Shown one piece after another: positions 18,907 through 29,153 of a stretch of DNA of 34,565 nt (positions are counted from its first letter, which is position 1; each line of letters starts with the position of its first letter). Source of the stretch: Purshia tridentata (Eukaryota > Streptophyta > Magnoliopsida > Rosales > Rosaceae); NCBI GenBank assembly GCA_003254885.1, contig QANT01004399.1:1-34565 (forward strand), given 5' to 3'. A model generated the notes under the pieces. That model made no database searches. It worked only from the letters and a program-made list of their open reading frames with translations, and was not told the origin of the DNA. A program made the position numbers and the translations under genes.

Positions 18907-20927
18907 TCAATTACTTGATTCAACTTCTTCAAGTTGTTTGTAGAATAAAACTTCCTCATTAGTAGGCTCCTTGTAAAAATTTAATTCTTTTCCTTTAAGC
19001 CAATCAACTATATGCACTAATGCCTCTACTATTTTTGGCGTCAAATAAACTCTAAAAGGATTTACAATCCTCTTTTCCAAGCTAAATGCATTATTACTAG
19101 CCACTGTTGAGCTTGGGATGGAGAGGAGATCCTTGGCAACCTTTAAGAGGATTGGGTACCAAGATTGGTTAATCTTCCACCAATCTAAGATCAAAACCTT
19201 TTCCTTTTAGCTTCTCAAATAGATCACTCAAATACTTATCAACTTCATTGGATATCTCGAATGCCTTTTCATCCAATTTTTTTCTTTTAAGCTTCATTTC
19301 TAGCCTACTAAGTCCAACTTCTTGAATGACATCATTTGATGAATTTGGTAGTACAATTCTAGCTAATCTTGTATGCATTATACAAACCCAATAAGCATTT
19401 TGTAATCTCACAAACTATTTTCAGAATCTGTCCCTAGTTCCTCATTTGTAGTTTTAATCATTTGGAGCTTGAATCTAGGGTTTAAAATATGTGCGACATA
19501 AACTAGCTTGTTAATACTCTCAAAACTACCCCAATAATTGTTAAACTTACGCATTTGCAACACCAAATTACTATAATCTTTTTGTAGATCTTAAATCTCA
19601 CATTGCAACTTGCTTATTTGAACAAAAATCAATGGGCGTGTACAAGTTTTGGTGGCACCAAGGACTAAGGTAGCATCATAATGTTTTTTAAGGAAATGCA
19701 CAAATGCTTTTGCCTTATCCTCATTTGGAGAACCAACTCTTTTTGTCCCATCATTTTCTTTCTCAAGAAAATAGCCCACAAATAGCATATAATCCGCAAC
19801 CATCCTACTAAACACCAATTTGTATTCACAACCCCTTCCAACATTTTGTAAGTGGAATTCCACCTAGTTGGCATATCCAGAGGAGCATTGGACATTACTC
19901 CCATCTTCAAAAGAATGGCATAGTCTCCTAAACTTATACAATCTTTGAGGACTTGAGTGAATATACTTCACACAATTCCTAATTGCTTCTATCCACCCAA
20001 AAAGTTCCTTCAAACCATCTTTAACAATCAAATTCAGGATGTGACAAGCACCTCGTGTGCAAATACATGCCATCAAAAAACAATGTATTTGCCTCCTTCA
20101 ACCTCTTACTCATGTACTCAATAGCCTCATCATTTGCACAAGCATTGTCAACCATAATGCTAAAGACTTTTTCTATCTCCCAACCCCTCAAACAGCCTTC
20201 AAGAACCCTCCTTATGTCCTCACCCTTGTGACTTGTTATCTTTGTGAAGTTTATAATCCCCTTATGCAACTTCCACTCACTATCCATAAAATAGGCAATC
20301 ACTACCATGTAATTTATGTTCTGGATAGATATCCAAGCATTAATTGTGATACTTACTCTTTGATCAGAAATCACACTCATAAATTTGGCCATCTCTACAT
20401 TGTACAAATCTAGAACTCCAGCAGCAATCTTTTTCTTGTCTGGCATCCTCATCTAGGACACAAGTCACTTCTCATATCCTTAAACCTTACTCCATCAACC
20501 ACTTTAAAAGACATTTCCTCCCTTATCACCCACTTAACAACCATTTCTTCATGCCTTTTTTGATTAAATGAATGAGGACCAAATGAAGCCCCCATTGTAT
20601 CTTGTGTAAAGGTGGGTTGGGACTTACATTGGCTACCAATATAAGCTGGGCATTTTTCACATTATCTTCACAAGTGTTCCAGAATTCTAGTGGTTCTACT
20701 GTGAGTAATGTGGGCTAGAAATTCTTCTTTACAAGTGTTGCATCAAGCAAAAGCCCACATAGTCTTATGATGCTCATGTATTTTTTGGAACTTGGTGCAA
20801 TATATCCACATCAAAGGCTTAATGTTCTTAGATTTGGATGCAAACTCACTAGGTGCATTACTATGACCAATAGAGACAGCAGAGGCATGTATAGTGTTTG
20901 AATTTGAACTTCTATAATCCATGTACC
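18907..20927 (-). pseudogene. hAT transposase, BED-finger and hATC type
   Basis: A broken transposase of the plant zinc-finger-BED/RICESLEEPER-like group. Start ATG at 20922 (MDYRSSNSNT). A BED-like finger follows (SKNIKPLMWIYCTKF, then C-x2-C after an in-frame stop near 20746). The catalytic core has MVVIAYFMDSEWKLHK, ILNLIVKDGLKEL, VDNACAND (second catalytic Asp), TRCLSHP, SSPQRLYKFRRLC and DMPTRWNSTYKMLEG. The hATC dimerisation domain is at 18907-19100 (LSIPSSTVASNNAFSLEKRIVNPFR). The first catalytic Asp, in the TxDxW motif, is Asn here (INAW, near 20335). Several frameshifts and stops. It would cut and paste DNA in the nucleus if intact. Confidence 0.88.
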
Positions 20928-21283
20928 CTAACAATTCAACAATTAATAATTACCCAACAATTAATAAACATTTCAAACTAAACTTAGGTCCCTAAATTAA
21001 TCCTAACTTAAATCTACTTATATGGTTATAAAATTATACATGAGCAAGACAACAACTCCCAAGTCTCCCAATCAGCAAGCAAAATAGGCGCACCCAATTT
21101 AAAAGCCCCAATGTGAAACCTCAAATTTAAAACCCTAATTTCAAAACCCCTAATTTAAACCCTAATTTGAATACCCTAAACCCTTTAACCCCTCAATTTG
21201 GAACATAAACCCCTAATTTGAAAACCTAATTTGAATATGTAAAACCCTAATTTCAATCTCAGATTAGAGACGAAAAATTTACC
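20928..21283 (-). other. Candidate 5' UTR intron of the hAT transposase
   Basis: On the minus strand the donor CCAAG|GTAAAT (exon ends at 21283) and acceptor TTGTTAG|GGTAC (exon resumes at 20927) would splice a leader exon (about 21284-21560) to the exon with the start ATG at 20922. A leader intron is common in plant hAT elements. Predicted from splice sites only; the intron itself is 20928-21282. Confidence 0.45.
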
Positions 21284-22957
21284 TTGGTGGATGGTGGTGG
21301 TGAGTCTGGTGGTGACTTCACTCTTGAGAGACAGAGAAGAGGGAGAGATCAAATGAGAGAAGAGAGCGAGAAACATAGAGTAAGACACGGATCAGCAGAG
21401 AAGAAGAAAGATATGATTTGTGTGTTTGAGAGGTTGGTTTCGGGCCTTCGGCACAGAGAGAGAGAGGCTGTGAGTTTGTGATTCTTTGAGAGTATGAGTG
21501 AGGTTTCAGAACTTTCGGCGTAGAGAGAAAAGAGGTTAGTGAGAGTGAGTGAGGTTTCAATATTGATTTTCAATTGCATGACTCAAATTCACCCTAATTT
21601 AGTAAATCCCTAATAACATATACTAGAAACATTACATATATAATAACTAGACATTTTTGTAGTTTTATTCAATATTACATATATAACTATAATCTATACA
21701 AGTTATTAAGTTGTAACTTCAAAGTTTCAAACTTGTAAGATAGGTTTTTCTATAATCATTAATTGATATGTAATACTTTAATATATGTAATATTTATATG
21801 GTTTTAAACTTGAAACACTACAAATATATGGCGCTACACGTACAATCCATATAATAAATATATGGTTAATTTGAAATAATTATGAAATATATATGGTTTA
21901 ATAATTTAATAGTGTAATGGATATGTAAAATATATTTTATTATTTAAAATATGGCAAGGTTAATGTTAATTTTATTATTAAAAATGTTAAATAGGTATAA
22001 ATATATAAATTTGAAGATTAATTCGTATATACTCAGTTCGGTTCGGTAAACCAACAGCTTTGGATTATGGGAACTAAGACTGAAACCAACATCCCTGGTT
22101 CGGTCCGATTATTATTATCTCAGTTTCAATCCTGTTCGGTTCTGGTTCCTTCGGTATCGGTAGCATTGGTTTGGGAGCAATTCTTGATTTTTCAGTCAAG
22201 CCGACCCAACCCTAGTCCTTAGCGCTAGGTAGCATACAAACTTGAAAGGTCTTTAAACTCTTTTGTACGAGAAGAATGACTATACACAGTTCTTGGCGCT
22301 TGGCATCATATAGACCCGAAATGTCTCTAAACTCTTTTGTTTGAGCAGAATGACTATAGACAGTCATTCGATATCATACAAATCTGAAAGGTCACTAAAC
22401 ACTTTTGTCTGAGCAGAATGACTATAGACAATCATTCGATATCATACAAATCTGAAAGGTCATTAAACACTTTTGTCTGAGCAAATTGACTATAGATAGT
22501 CATTGGAACTCGGCAGCATACAGACCTTAAAGGTCTCTAAACTCTTATGTCTTAGTAGAGCGACTATAGACAGCTATTGGCATTCAGAAGCATATAGACC
22601 CCAAAGGTTTCTAAAATCTTCTACCCAAGTTGAACGACTATCCACAGTCCTCTCCACTCATGTTCAGCTAGGCTTGGGGGGTGGTGGCATGCTTGTGCTT
22701 TTCCTTGGTTGCCTGCTCGGATTCTGAGAGTTTCTACTCACAAGCTCGACTATCCGTTCTTTGTTTCCCATCAACATCCACTCACAGAGTTCGACTCGAA
22801 TTTTGCTTCATCTCGACTATAGCGTCCAACCACATGAATCGACACAAATTAAATACTACTTTAATGAGTCTCAATTTCCATGATCGACTTTTATTATGCA
22901 ACAACCATTATGTGAAAGTTTCAACTTCTACTCCAAGTGTATGCACACTTCGATCAG

Positions 22958-22972
22958 AAGTTAGGGGACTTC
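22958..22972 (+). promoter_or_regulatory. Polypurine-like tract of the gypsy element
   Basis: AAGTTAGGGGACTTC immediately before the 3' LTR. Less pure than usual, but in the right place. Confidence 0.55.
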
Positions 22973-23305
22973 TGTTTGGGGATAAATCCCTATGGATTCA
23001 ATGACCAACAATTTAGCGACATGTGGATTACAAGGGTTAAGTTTAAACTTTGACTGGTCAAAGTTCTTACTCCACTATTCTAGTTCGAATCAGATTCAAC
23101 TTAGTTAAATGGGCTAGCCACTCCACTATTCCAGTGCAGATTGGATTCAACTCTGTCAAAAGTGTTGGCCACTCCACTATTCTAGTTTGGATTGAATTCA
23201 ACTCAACTCTGAGACTACTGTTCGATCCGATCCAAACACAAACTCAGTCGAAACTAATCGATCAATGATTACCATACAACCTCTACTTGTTGGCTCAGCT
23301 TGGAC
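22973..23305 (+). repeat. Gypsy 3' LTR, truncated
   Basis: Matches 15021-15395 with many substitutions and indels, then similarity ends near GGAC at about 23305. The remaining 850-900 bases of the LTR were not found in the window. Confidence 0.78.
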
Positions 23306-24119
23306 CAACAGTAATACATTTCTAATGAAATTTGAAGTCAAATTGAACAAAGTGAGAGTGCTTTAAAGTGAAAGAGTATTGTCGAATATGGCTTGCAAAG
23401 ACAAAGAAACAATAAAAAGGTTGTTGTGTTGGAGTACATAATTAAACATAAAGTGTGATTGTGTTGATTGTGATGTTGCTGTTAGTCTACAAGTTTTTAC
23501 AATCGGCCTAATTAATGTGTTCGTTGGAGATGATTGAAATAGGTTGGTGGCAAGGTTGCAGCGTTGGAGTGCATAACTAAACAGAAAGTGTGATGGTAGT
23601 GTTGTGGTGTGGGTTTTGGTTATTCGGCTAATTTGTGTGTTTGCTAGAGCTGAACGAAGATTCACATAAAACGAGAGAGGGAAGAGTATATATGAATGAA
23701 GGTTGGAGTTTTCTTCTATTTTTTGCTTTTTAAAAGTGGAGTTTTGTTTTAAAGTGTAGATTCCTATCTCTTATTTTTAAGTTGAGTTTTTTTTTTTTTG
23801 TCTTTTTCTCAATTATGAGGCAAAAAATAAAATATTCAATGTTTTAACAAAATAGAGGTGGGGTTTGTTTGCATGAATACCACCCAAATTATAAGGGGTG
23901 TACATATATACCATTAAATATAATTTACAATTAACCACCTAAACTTTACAAGATGTTAACGTGTGACACAACTGTCACCCCCTGTCAAATTCGAAAATAT
24001 GTACTTATCATCACCTTCTATCAAATTCTCTGTTAACCCAAAGGATATTTTGGTCAATTCATCACCTTCTAGGGACTAAAGAAGATTCTCGACCGATTTT
24101 CATCAATGACTGAGTCGGA
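23306..24119. other. Spacer with an imperfect ~136-bp tandem duplication
   Basis: Copies begin at about 23427 and 23563 (both GTTGGAGTRCATAAYTAAACA, later TTCGGC(C)TAATT...GTGTGTTCG-like). Both strands have open but unrecognised short frames here. The rest is AT-rich with homopolymer runs, and no gene is supported. Confidence 0.6.
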
Positions 24120-24475
24120 ATAGATGATAGTTTTGCTTTGAGAGTACAAAGACTGTTTTGCTTGGCACTACCATGAAATGCCAGGTTTAGATAAGGCTTT
24201 AGTAGAGTATAAGTTGCTTCTTAAAGAAGGCTTTAGGCCATTTGTACAACCATCTCAACGGTTTTTTGCCGAGGTTGAGATTAAGGTTATTGATTGAATA
24301 AAGAGGCTCCTTAAGACCAAGTTTATTTATCTTATTCAGTATGCTAAGTGAATTTCTAACATTGTCCCTGTAGTAAAGAAAAATGAAAAAATTAGAGTGT
24401 GTGTAGACTTTAGGAATCTTAACTTATGTACAATTAAGAATGAGTATCTCATGCCGATGGCTAACCTCCCATTTT
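24120..24475 (+). pseudogene. Ty3/gypsy reverse transcriptase fragment
   Basis: About 115 codons from the N-terminal part of a gypsy RT: FAWHYHEMPGLDKALVEYKL, LLKEGFRPFVQPSQRFFAEVE, IPIQYxx-like FIYLIQYAK, then ISNIVPVVKKNEKIRVCVDF and RNLNLCTIKNEYLMP. Two stops lie inside. The active-site YxDD part is missing: similarity ends at about 24470. It is not flanked by LTRs in the window and its relation to the neighbouring Tat-like element is unknown. Confidence 0.85.
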
Positions 24476-24726
24476 AGGCTTGCAAGCAAACACTAAATGA
24501 ATGTTATAATATATTTATTATAAGGCTATCACCAAATGCAATATAGTTAAAACAAACTATAATGCATCGAATTGAATGGCTGGAGCCTATATTGAATTTT
24601 TTTGTGGGTTAAATTCCACGTTACGATTGATGTAGAGTGATTTACCTAAGTCTATGATTTAGCCTAACAAATCACAACACTAAATGATGCTACTAGCTTA
24701 GAATGTCCTTCCAAGCCTTGTGTCAT

Positions 24727-25330
24727 CTATTGGTGTAAAATCTTCTTGAACTCTCTATGTTCTTTGCACGTTTGTCTACATAGTCCATAACTGTTGAGGT
24801 GTGGACCTATTTCTTCCACTTGCATGATGCTTACTGGGATTCTTGGATGATAACCTAAATATGCCTTCAAGGAATTGTTGATCCTTTTACGCATAGTACT
24901 TTCTGTGATTGGTGACATTCCACTTTTTTTGAATGGGTGTATCATTCATTTTGGACAGAGCATAGGTACTCTTTCTTCCGACTTTTATCACTTGGAATGG
25001 TCCTTCCCAATTTAGGCCTAGCTTTTCCTCCTTAGGGACTTTAGTGTTTTGAAATACTCTTCTCAGCACCACGTCTTCCTCTTGAAAGGCCCTTGCTTGT
25101 TGTTGGTAGGAGGCAATCCTTATCAAGGCGTGCCCTTATGTTCTTTCAACAAATCAAAGTGTGTCCAAAGTTGTGCTTTATTTTCATGGATGGTCCTTTC
25201 TTTTATGCGAAGCATTGGCATCCCCACCTAAACAGGTATTACGGCCTTTACGCCGAATGGCAATGAGAGTGGTGTTTCACCTATGATTTGGCCAATAAAT
25301 TACTAGTGTAAAAGTTTACAAAGATTGGAG
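24727..25330 (-). pseudogene. Ty3/gypsy integrase C-terminal fragment
   Basis: Minus strand, opposite to the RT fragment beside it. From about 25260 it reads the PFGVKAVIPVQVGMPMLR block, then RIASYQQQARAFQEEDVVLRRVF, KLGLNWEGPFQVIKV, TYALSKMNDTPIQKKWN and HRKYY (24887-25126), the usual end of Tat-type gypsy pol (the GPF/Y-like region). The zinc-binding and catalytic domains are missing. A short unrecognised frame follows to 24727. Confidence 0.82.
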
Positions 25331-26159
25331 TTGGTGCTGTAACCTTAGAAAATCATTGGCTGGGCCAATGATATTCTTTAAAGCTTCAGCCTTTGTACTG
25401 ACTTCAGCATTGGCTTTTTAGAAGACTACATGCCATTTCATCAGCATTGGCTTCTAAGGTAATGCTTCCTTAGCCACCGCTGGACCCCTCATAATCCAAA
25501 TCTAAATCTACATCTGAGATTTTCTAATTTAATTTTAATTGTTTAATCCATCTTATCCCTCTGTTTTTTTCTTTGTTGAAGGTCGTTGGGTGACTGAGGG
25601 TAGGATCAAGAAAACCTTGGTATACTTCTATTTTTTTTTTTTTATCCTTTATTTTCATTTCATGGGAAATGCTAGCTACCTTCTACTTCTACCTTCTTCC
25701 TTGTATTTGTGTACTGCACCATTTATTAGATGTAAGACTTTATCGCATTAAGAAACATAAAAATTTGAATTATTATTATTTTAAATTAATTTACCTAAAT
25801 ATCATTTACAAATTCAAAAATAATTGAAATAACAAAACAAAATATGAGAAAGTCCAAAATTCCAACTATATCTAACTCCCAGTCCAAAATCTAAAGCTAA
25901 AATATTTTACTTCCTTTTCTTTTCATGATGAATGATTCTTAACTTGCATTTTTACAAAAACCAAATAGACTTGTATCTACAGAAAAAGCAAGTTAAAAAA
26001 CACCAAATAGACTAGCATTTTGGGCTCCTTGTACTTGTATAAATAGACCGTATTCATGGGTTAATGCAATAATACAGAATAACCTTAAACTGATAGGGTT
26101 TTGGTGGTGATTTATGGTGGTTCTTTATTCTGTTTTTTTTTTTTTGTTGCGTGACTCAA
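25331..26159. other. AT-rich spacer
   Basis: No gene supported. A minus-strand stretch at 25340-25450 (KANAEVSTKAEALKNIIG) looks peptide-like but matches no family I recognise. ACCAAATAGACT occurs twice (about 25961 and 26003). GTATAAATAG at 26037 may be the TATA box of an LTR belonging to the gag fragment downstream. Confidence 0.5.
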
Positions 26160-26460
26160 GATAGATGATGCTAAGAAGAAGGAGAAGAAGGTGAGTTCCT
26201 TAACTTCGTTTAAGCCTTTTCTTCTAGTTTCTATCAATAATAGTCTAAATACCCCTAATAAATTGGATGGAATTAATTATGGGGAATGTGCTCTTAGTGC
26301 CCAACGTAAGATTCATGGTCGTCAACGTTGGAGTTTGATCACTAGATGATCATGAGTCTTTTGAGTATGATGCTTGGGAGAATGAGAATTGTATGATGAT
26401 GTACTAGCTTTTGGATGCCATGACTAAAGACGTACGTTTCTTATGATAGATTAAATACAC
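26160..26460 (+). pseudogene. Copia gag N-terminal fragment
   Basis: Starts near ATGATGCTAAGAAGAAGG (26164) and reads a Lys-rich head, then INNSLNTPNKLDGINYGECALSAQRKI and HGRQRWS, the N-terminal signature of copia gag. Frameshifts follow, then DAWENEN and a WLLDAMTKDV-like end. It breaks off by 26460. No primer site was identified upstream. Confidence 0.7.
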
Positions 26461-26483
26461 CTATATTATTCTGAATTAAATAA

Positions 26484-26820
26484 AAGGTTAATAACATTTT
26501 TGGTCTTTGTGTTTTACCCTGAAAATATTTTTGGTCCTTTTGTTTTATGTTTTTAGCAATATAAGGACAATTTAACAAAATCAAAATTTCAATTTTTGTT
26601 TAAAATTCAAATTGAATGTTACATACATGATTTTTTGTCATTTTTTAGTAAAACTCATAAGTTAATTAGTTTTAATTTGAGAAAAAATTTCAATTTGGTT
26701 ATAAAATATTCTTAAAATGCAAACAATATAAAACACAAGGCCCAAAGGCCAAATTTTAAAACCACAGGGACCAAATTCGTTTTTGAAGTAAAATACAGGT
26801 ACCAAGATTGTTTTTTTCCT
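26484..26820. mobile_element. MITE with 8-bp target duplication (337 bp)
   Basis: Imperfect inverted ends of about 65 bases (AAGGTTAATAACATTTTTGG... against the reverse complement of ...CCAAGATTGTTTTTTTCCT), both holding TTGGTC and TGTTTTA blocks. TTAAATAA flanks it on both sides (26476-26483 and 26821-26828). Non-coding. The 8-bp duplication suits hAT, or Mutator if 9. Confidence 0.75.
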
Positions 26821-26828
26821 TTAAATAA

Positions 26829-27536
26829 ATCTAAATTTATGTGGAATTTTTTAAAATTCAGAATTGAATATACCTAGTATTCATTTAGAATTTTAAATGA
26901 TTTTGGTGGAATTGAAATGTCAGATGATATCAATACATTTAAAGAGTCTATAAAAATCTAGTATTATTCAATTAAGACTTTTAAAAAGTTTGAAAAAATC
27001 TAGTGATATTCAATTTAGACTTTTAAAAAGTCTATAAAAGTTATATAGTAATAAAAAAGTTATAAGGAATTTAGTAAATGATAGACTTTCATGGACTTTG
27101 GAGTGTAAACTATGTTATATTAAAGTTGATACTTCTCCAACCTTTCTCTTGCAGATTTCAAAGCATTTCAAATATATTTTTTATTTTTATTTCAAAAATT
27201 AATAAAATAAAAAAAAATGTATTTATATTTAATTAGCATCAAAGCCCATCCCCCAATGAACATTAACTTTTTATAACATTGTTACTTTTATATTTCATAC
27301 CCACAGTTCGATCAAGAGTATATATATAAGTTATTAATGGAGAAATAAAAGAGTTAAAGCTATTATTTTTCATTTGATATTAATTTGTCCTTTGTTTGAG
27401 TTTTATTAGAGCTATATGGTAGTTGAACTATTAGCTTAAGCAATAATTGATGGTTTTGCTTTTTAATGAAAAAGAAAAATTTATAGAATTAGAACATTAA
27501 AGGATTTTTATGATTTTTTTAAAATAATTGGAATCA
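26829..27536. other. AT-rich spacer with TATTCAATT repeats
   Basis: No gene. At 26940-27060 a phrase like GACTTTTAAAAAGTCTATAAAA recurs with TATTCAATT. Similar phrases lie on the far side of copia B (32849-33010), so copia B may have split one older AT-rich repeat element. Confidence 0.5.
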
Positions 27537-27541
27537 AGGTC

Positions 27542-27751
27542 TGTAAAGAATAATAAATTATGTAGAACAAATTAACAAAGATATTCTCTTTATATTGATC
27601 AAAAGAATATACAGTGATACAATAGATTTATACAAAAGAAGAAGAGCTATTCTAAGAGCTATTCTAGGAAATAAATTAGCTGATTACTTGCTTTATACAA
27701 TGCTAATTAGAATCCTACAATTTAGGAATATCATATAGTTGACTTTCAATA
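27542..27751 (-). repeat. Copia B 3' LTR
   Basis: On the minus strand it runs TATTGAAAGTC...CTTTACA. The start is TA, not TG, as in the other LTR. The boundary is fixed by AGGTC outside and the polypurine tract inside. Confidence 0.92.
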
Positions 27752-27760
27752 CTTCCCCTC
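27752..27760 (-). promoter_or_regulatory. Polypurine tract of copia B
   Basis: GAGGGGAAG on the minus strand, directly before the 3' LTR. Confidence 0.85.
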
Positions 27761-29153
27761 AAGTTGGAATGTGGATATCCAAGACTCCTAACTTGCTGAG
27801 ATGTGAATGGAACACAATTTTCCCAAGCGGCTTTGTGAACATATCGGCAATTTGTTTTCTTGTGTGCACATAAGTAGTCTAAATTTGTCATTTTCTAAAT
27901 TCTTTCGCGAATCATATGGCAATCCAGATCGATTACTTTGGTCCGTTTACACCAATATGCATTGCTGCTTGGTTATTACAGTACAATATTACTGATTATG
28001 AATGATCAACTCGTAAGTCACGCAACAGATATTGTAACCAAGTCAACTCACACGTAATTGCTTCCATTGATAGATACTCTGCCTCAGCTAAAGATCTAAA
28101 GACAGTTTTCTGCTTCTTGATTTTCAAGATACAAGTTAGTTACCAAGAAAACGTAATAGCTTGTGACGGATTGTCGAATTGTAGGGCATCTGACCCAATC
28201 AGCATCACAACAACCTGTCAATTCAAGCTTGCCTTGTGATGGAAATAGTAGCCCTTGCGCTGAGGCATTCTTTAGATATCAAAGAACATGATATTGGCAT
28301 CAATATGGGTTTTCTCGGCTTTTGCATGAACTAACTGAGAATATGGATTGAATATGCAATCTCTGCCCTTGTGACTGCCAAATAAACTAACCTACCAACC
28401 ATTATTCGATAGTGAGAAGGATTGTTAAGAGGATCACCATCCATTGCTGTTAATGTCAAGTTTTGTTTCATTAGGAACTTTGTTGATTTTGTGCCAAATA
28501 ATCCTGCCTCTTCCAAGATATCCAAAGCATAATTACATTGATAAATGGTAATACCAGCTTTCAATCGTGCAACCTCGACTCTAAGGAAGTATTTCAGGGC
28601 TCCAAGATCTTTGATACGAAATCTTGTGTGTAGGAAGTTTTTGAGACATGCGATAGCTTTTTTATCATTCCCTATGATGATCATATCATCAACATAGATT
28701 AGAATCACAATGAAAGAATTTCCACTCACTTTGGTAAATAGAGAGTAGTCGGCTCTTGACTACCAGAAGCCAATGTCTTGAATGGCATGTGAGAATTTCT
28801 ATAACCAACTATGTAAGGCCTGTTTGAGTCCATAAAAAGACTTGTTGAGTCAACAAACCACCCTCTCCCCTTATCGACGAAGACTAGGAAGGAGATGCAT
28901 ATGGACCTCTTCATGGAGATCACCATGAAGAAAAGCATTTTGCACTTCCATTTGGTGAAGAAACCAATTGCGAAATGCAGCAATAGTGAAGAGGCAATAG
29001 GAGCAAAAGTCTCCTTGTAGTCAATGCCCTCATGGTGTGTAAACCTTTGGCCACAAGGCGTGTTTTGTAGCGGTCAACAATATCGTTATAATTATATTTG
29101 ATCTTGTAGACCCATTTGCAACCAATGGCTCGATGACCAGAAGAAAAATGCAT
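27761..29153 (-). pseudogene. Copia B reverse transcriptase and RNase H
   Basis: RT begins near 29140 with HRAIGCKWVYKIKYNYND and YKTRLVAKGL. After frameshifts near 29040 and 28730 it continues at 28331-28729 with IYVDDMIIIGNDKKA (active site YVDD near 28685), RIKDLGALKYFL and ILEEAGLFG. RNase H (27761-28330) is the worst preserved part: RQSVTSYYVFL-like and TKVIDLDCHMIRE-like blocks can be found, but with many stops and frameshifts. Confidence 0.87.

Larger units (their letters stand above)
18012..22214 (-). mobile_element. hAT transposon (Ac-like), 4203 bp, decayed
   Basis: The ends are TAGGGCTGG and CCAACCCTA (imperfect inverted repeats, 8 of 9). Flanking 8-mers GTCTTTGA (18004-18011) and GTCCTTAG (22215-22222) both derive from GTCTTTGG, the sequence at that place in an unbroken minisatellite unit, so they are a decayed 8-bp target duplication, the hAT length. 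Subterminal regions hold several CGGTT/AACCG motifs, as hAT transposases favour. The transposase is on the minus strand. Confidence 0.88.
17915..22660 (+). repeat. 74-bp minisatellite, about 7-8 units, interrupted
   Basis: Units start GAGCAGARTGACTATAGACA and end near CTAAACTCTTTTGT. Unit 1 is 17915-17988. Unit 2 is cut by the hAT after its GTCTTTGG site and resumes at 22215. Three further 74-bp units and two 68-bp units follow to about 22630, then a partial one. The two 68-bp units share the same 6-base loss and are nearly identical, so one is a recent copy of the other. Confidence 0.88.
15021..23305 (+). mobile_element. Tat-like Ty3/gypsy element without pol, split by a hAT
   Basis: Direct repeats starting TGTTTGGGGATAAATCC at 15021 and 22973 are the LTRs. 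The 5' LTR ends at 16260 and is followed by a TGGCACCGTATGTGGGAA primer site of the form common in Tat/Ogre-type plant gypsy elements. Inside are a decayed gag (16367-17915), a 74-bp minisatellite (17915-22660, hosting the hAT 18012-22214), a short 3' untranslated part and a polypurine-like tract. No protease, RT, RNase H or integrase is present. The 3' LTR breaks off after about 330 bases. Without the hAT the element is about 4.1 kb. Tandem repeats in the 3' untranslated region are known for Tat-lineage elements. Confidence 0.8.

Noticed and set aside
21284-21579. Protein-coding gene on either strand
   Set aside because: Overlapping Ser/Leu-rich or Arg/Glu-rich frames come from GAGA/CTCT-rich sequence in the hAT leader; a non-coding leader exon explains it better.
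17915-22660. CRISPR-like regular repeats
   Set aside because: Units are 68-74 bases, contiguous, without unique spacers, and lie inside a plant retrotransposon; this is a minisatellite.
25340-25500. Possible captured gene fragment on the minus strand (KANAEVSTKAEALKNIIG)
   Set aside because: Stops nearby, no family recognised and no exon borders; kept only as a remark in the spacer entry.
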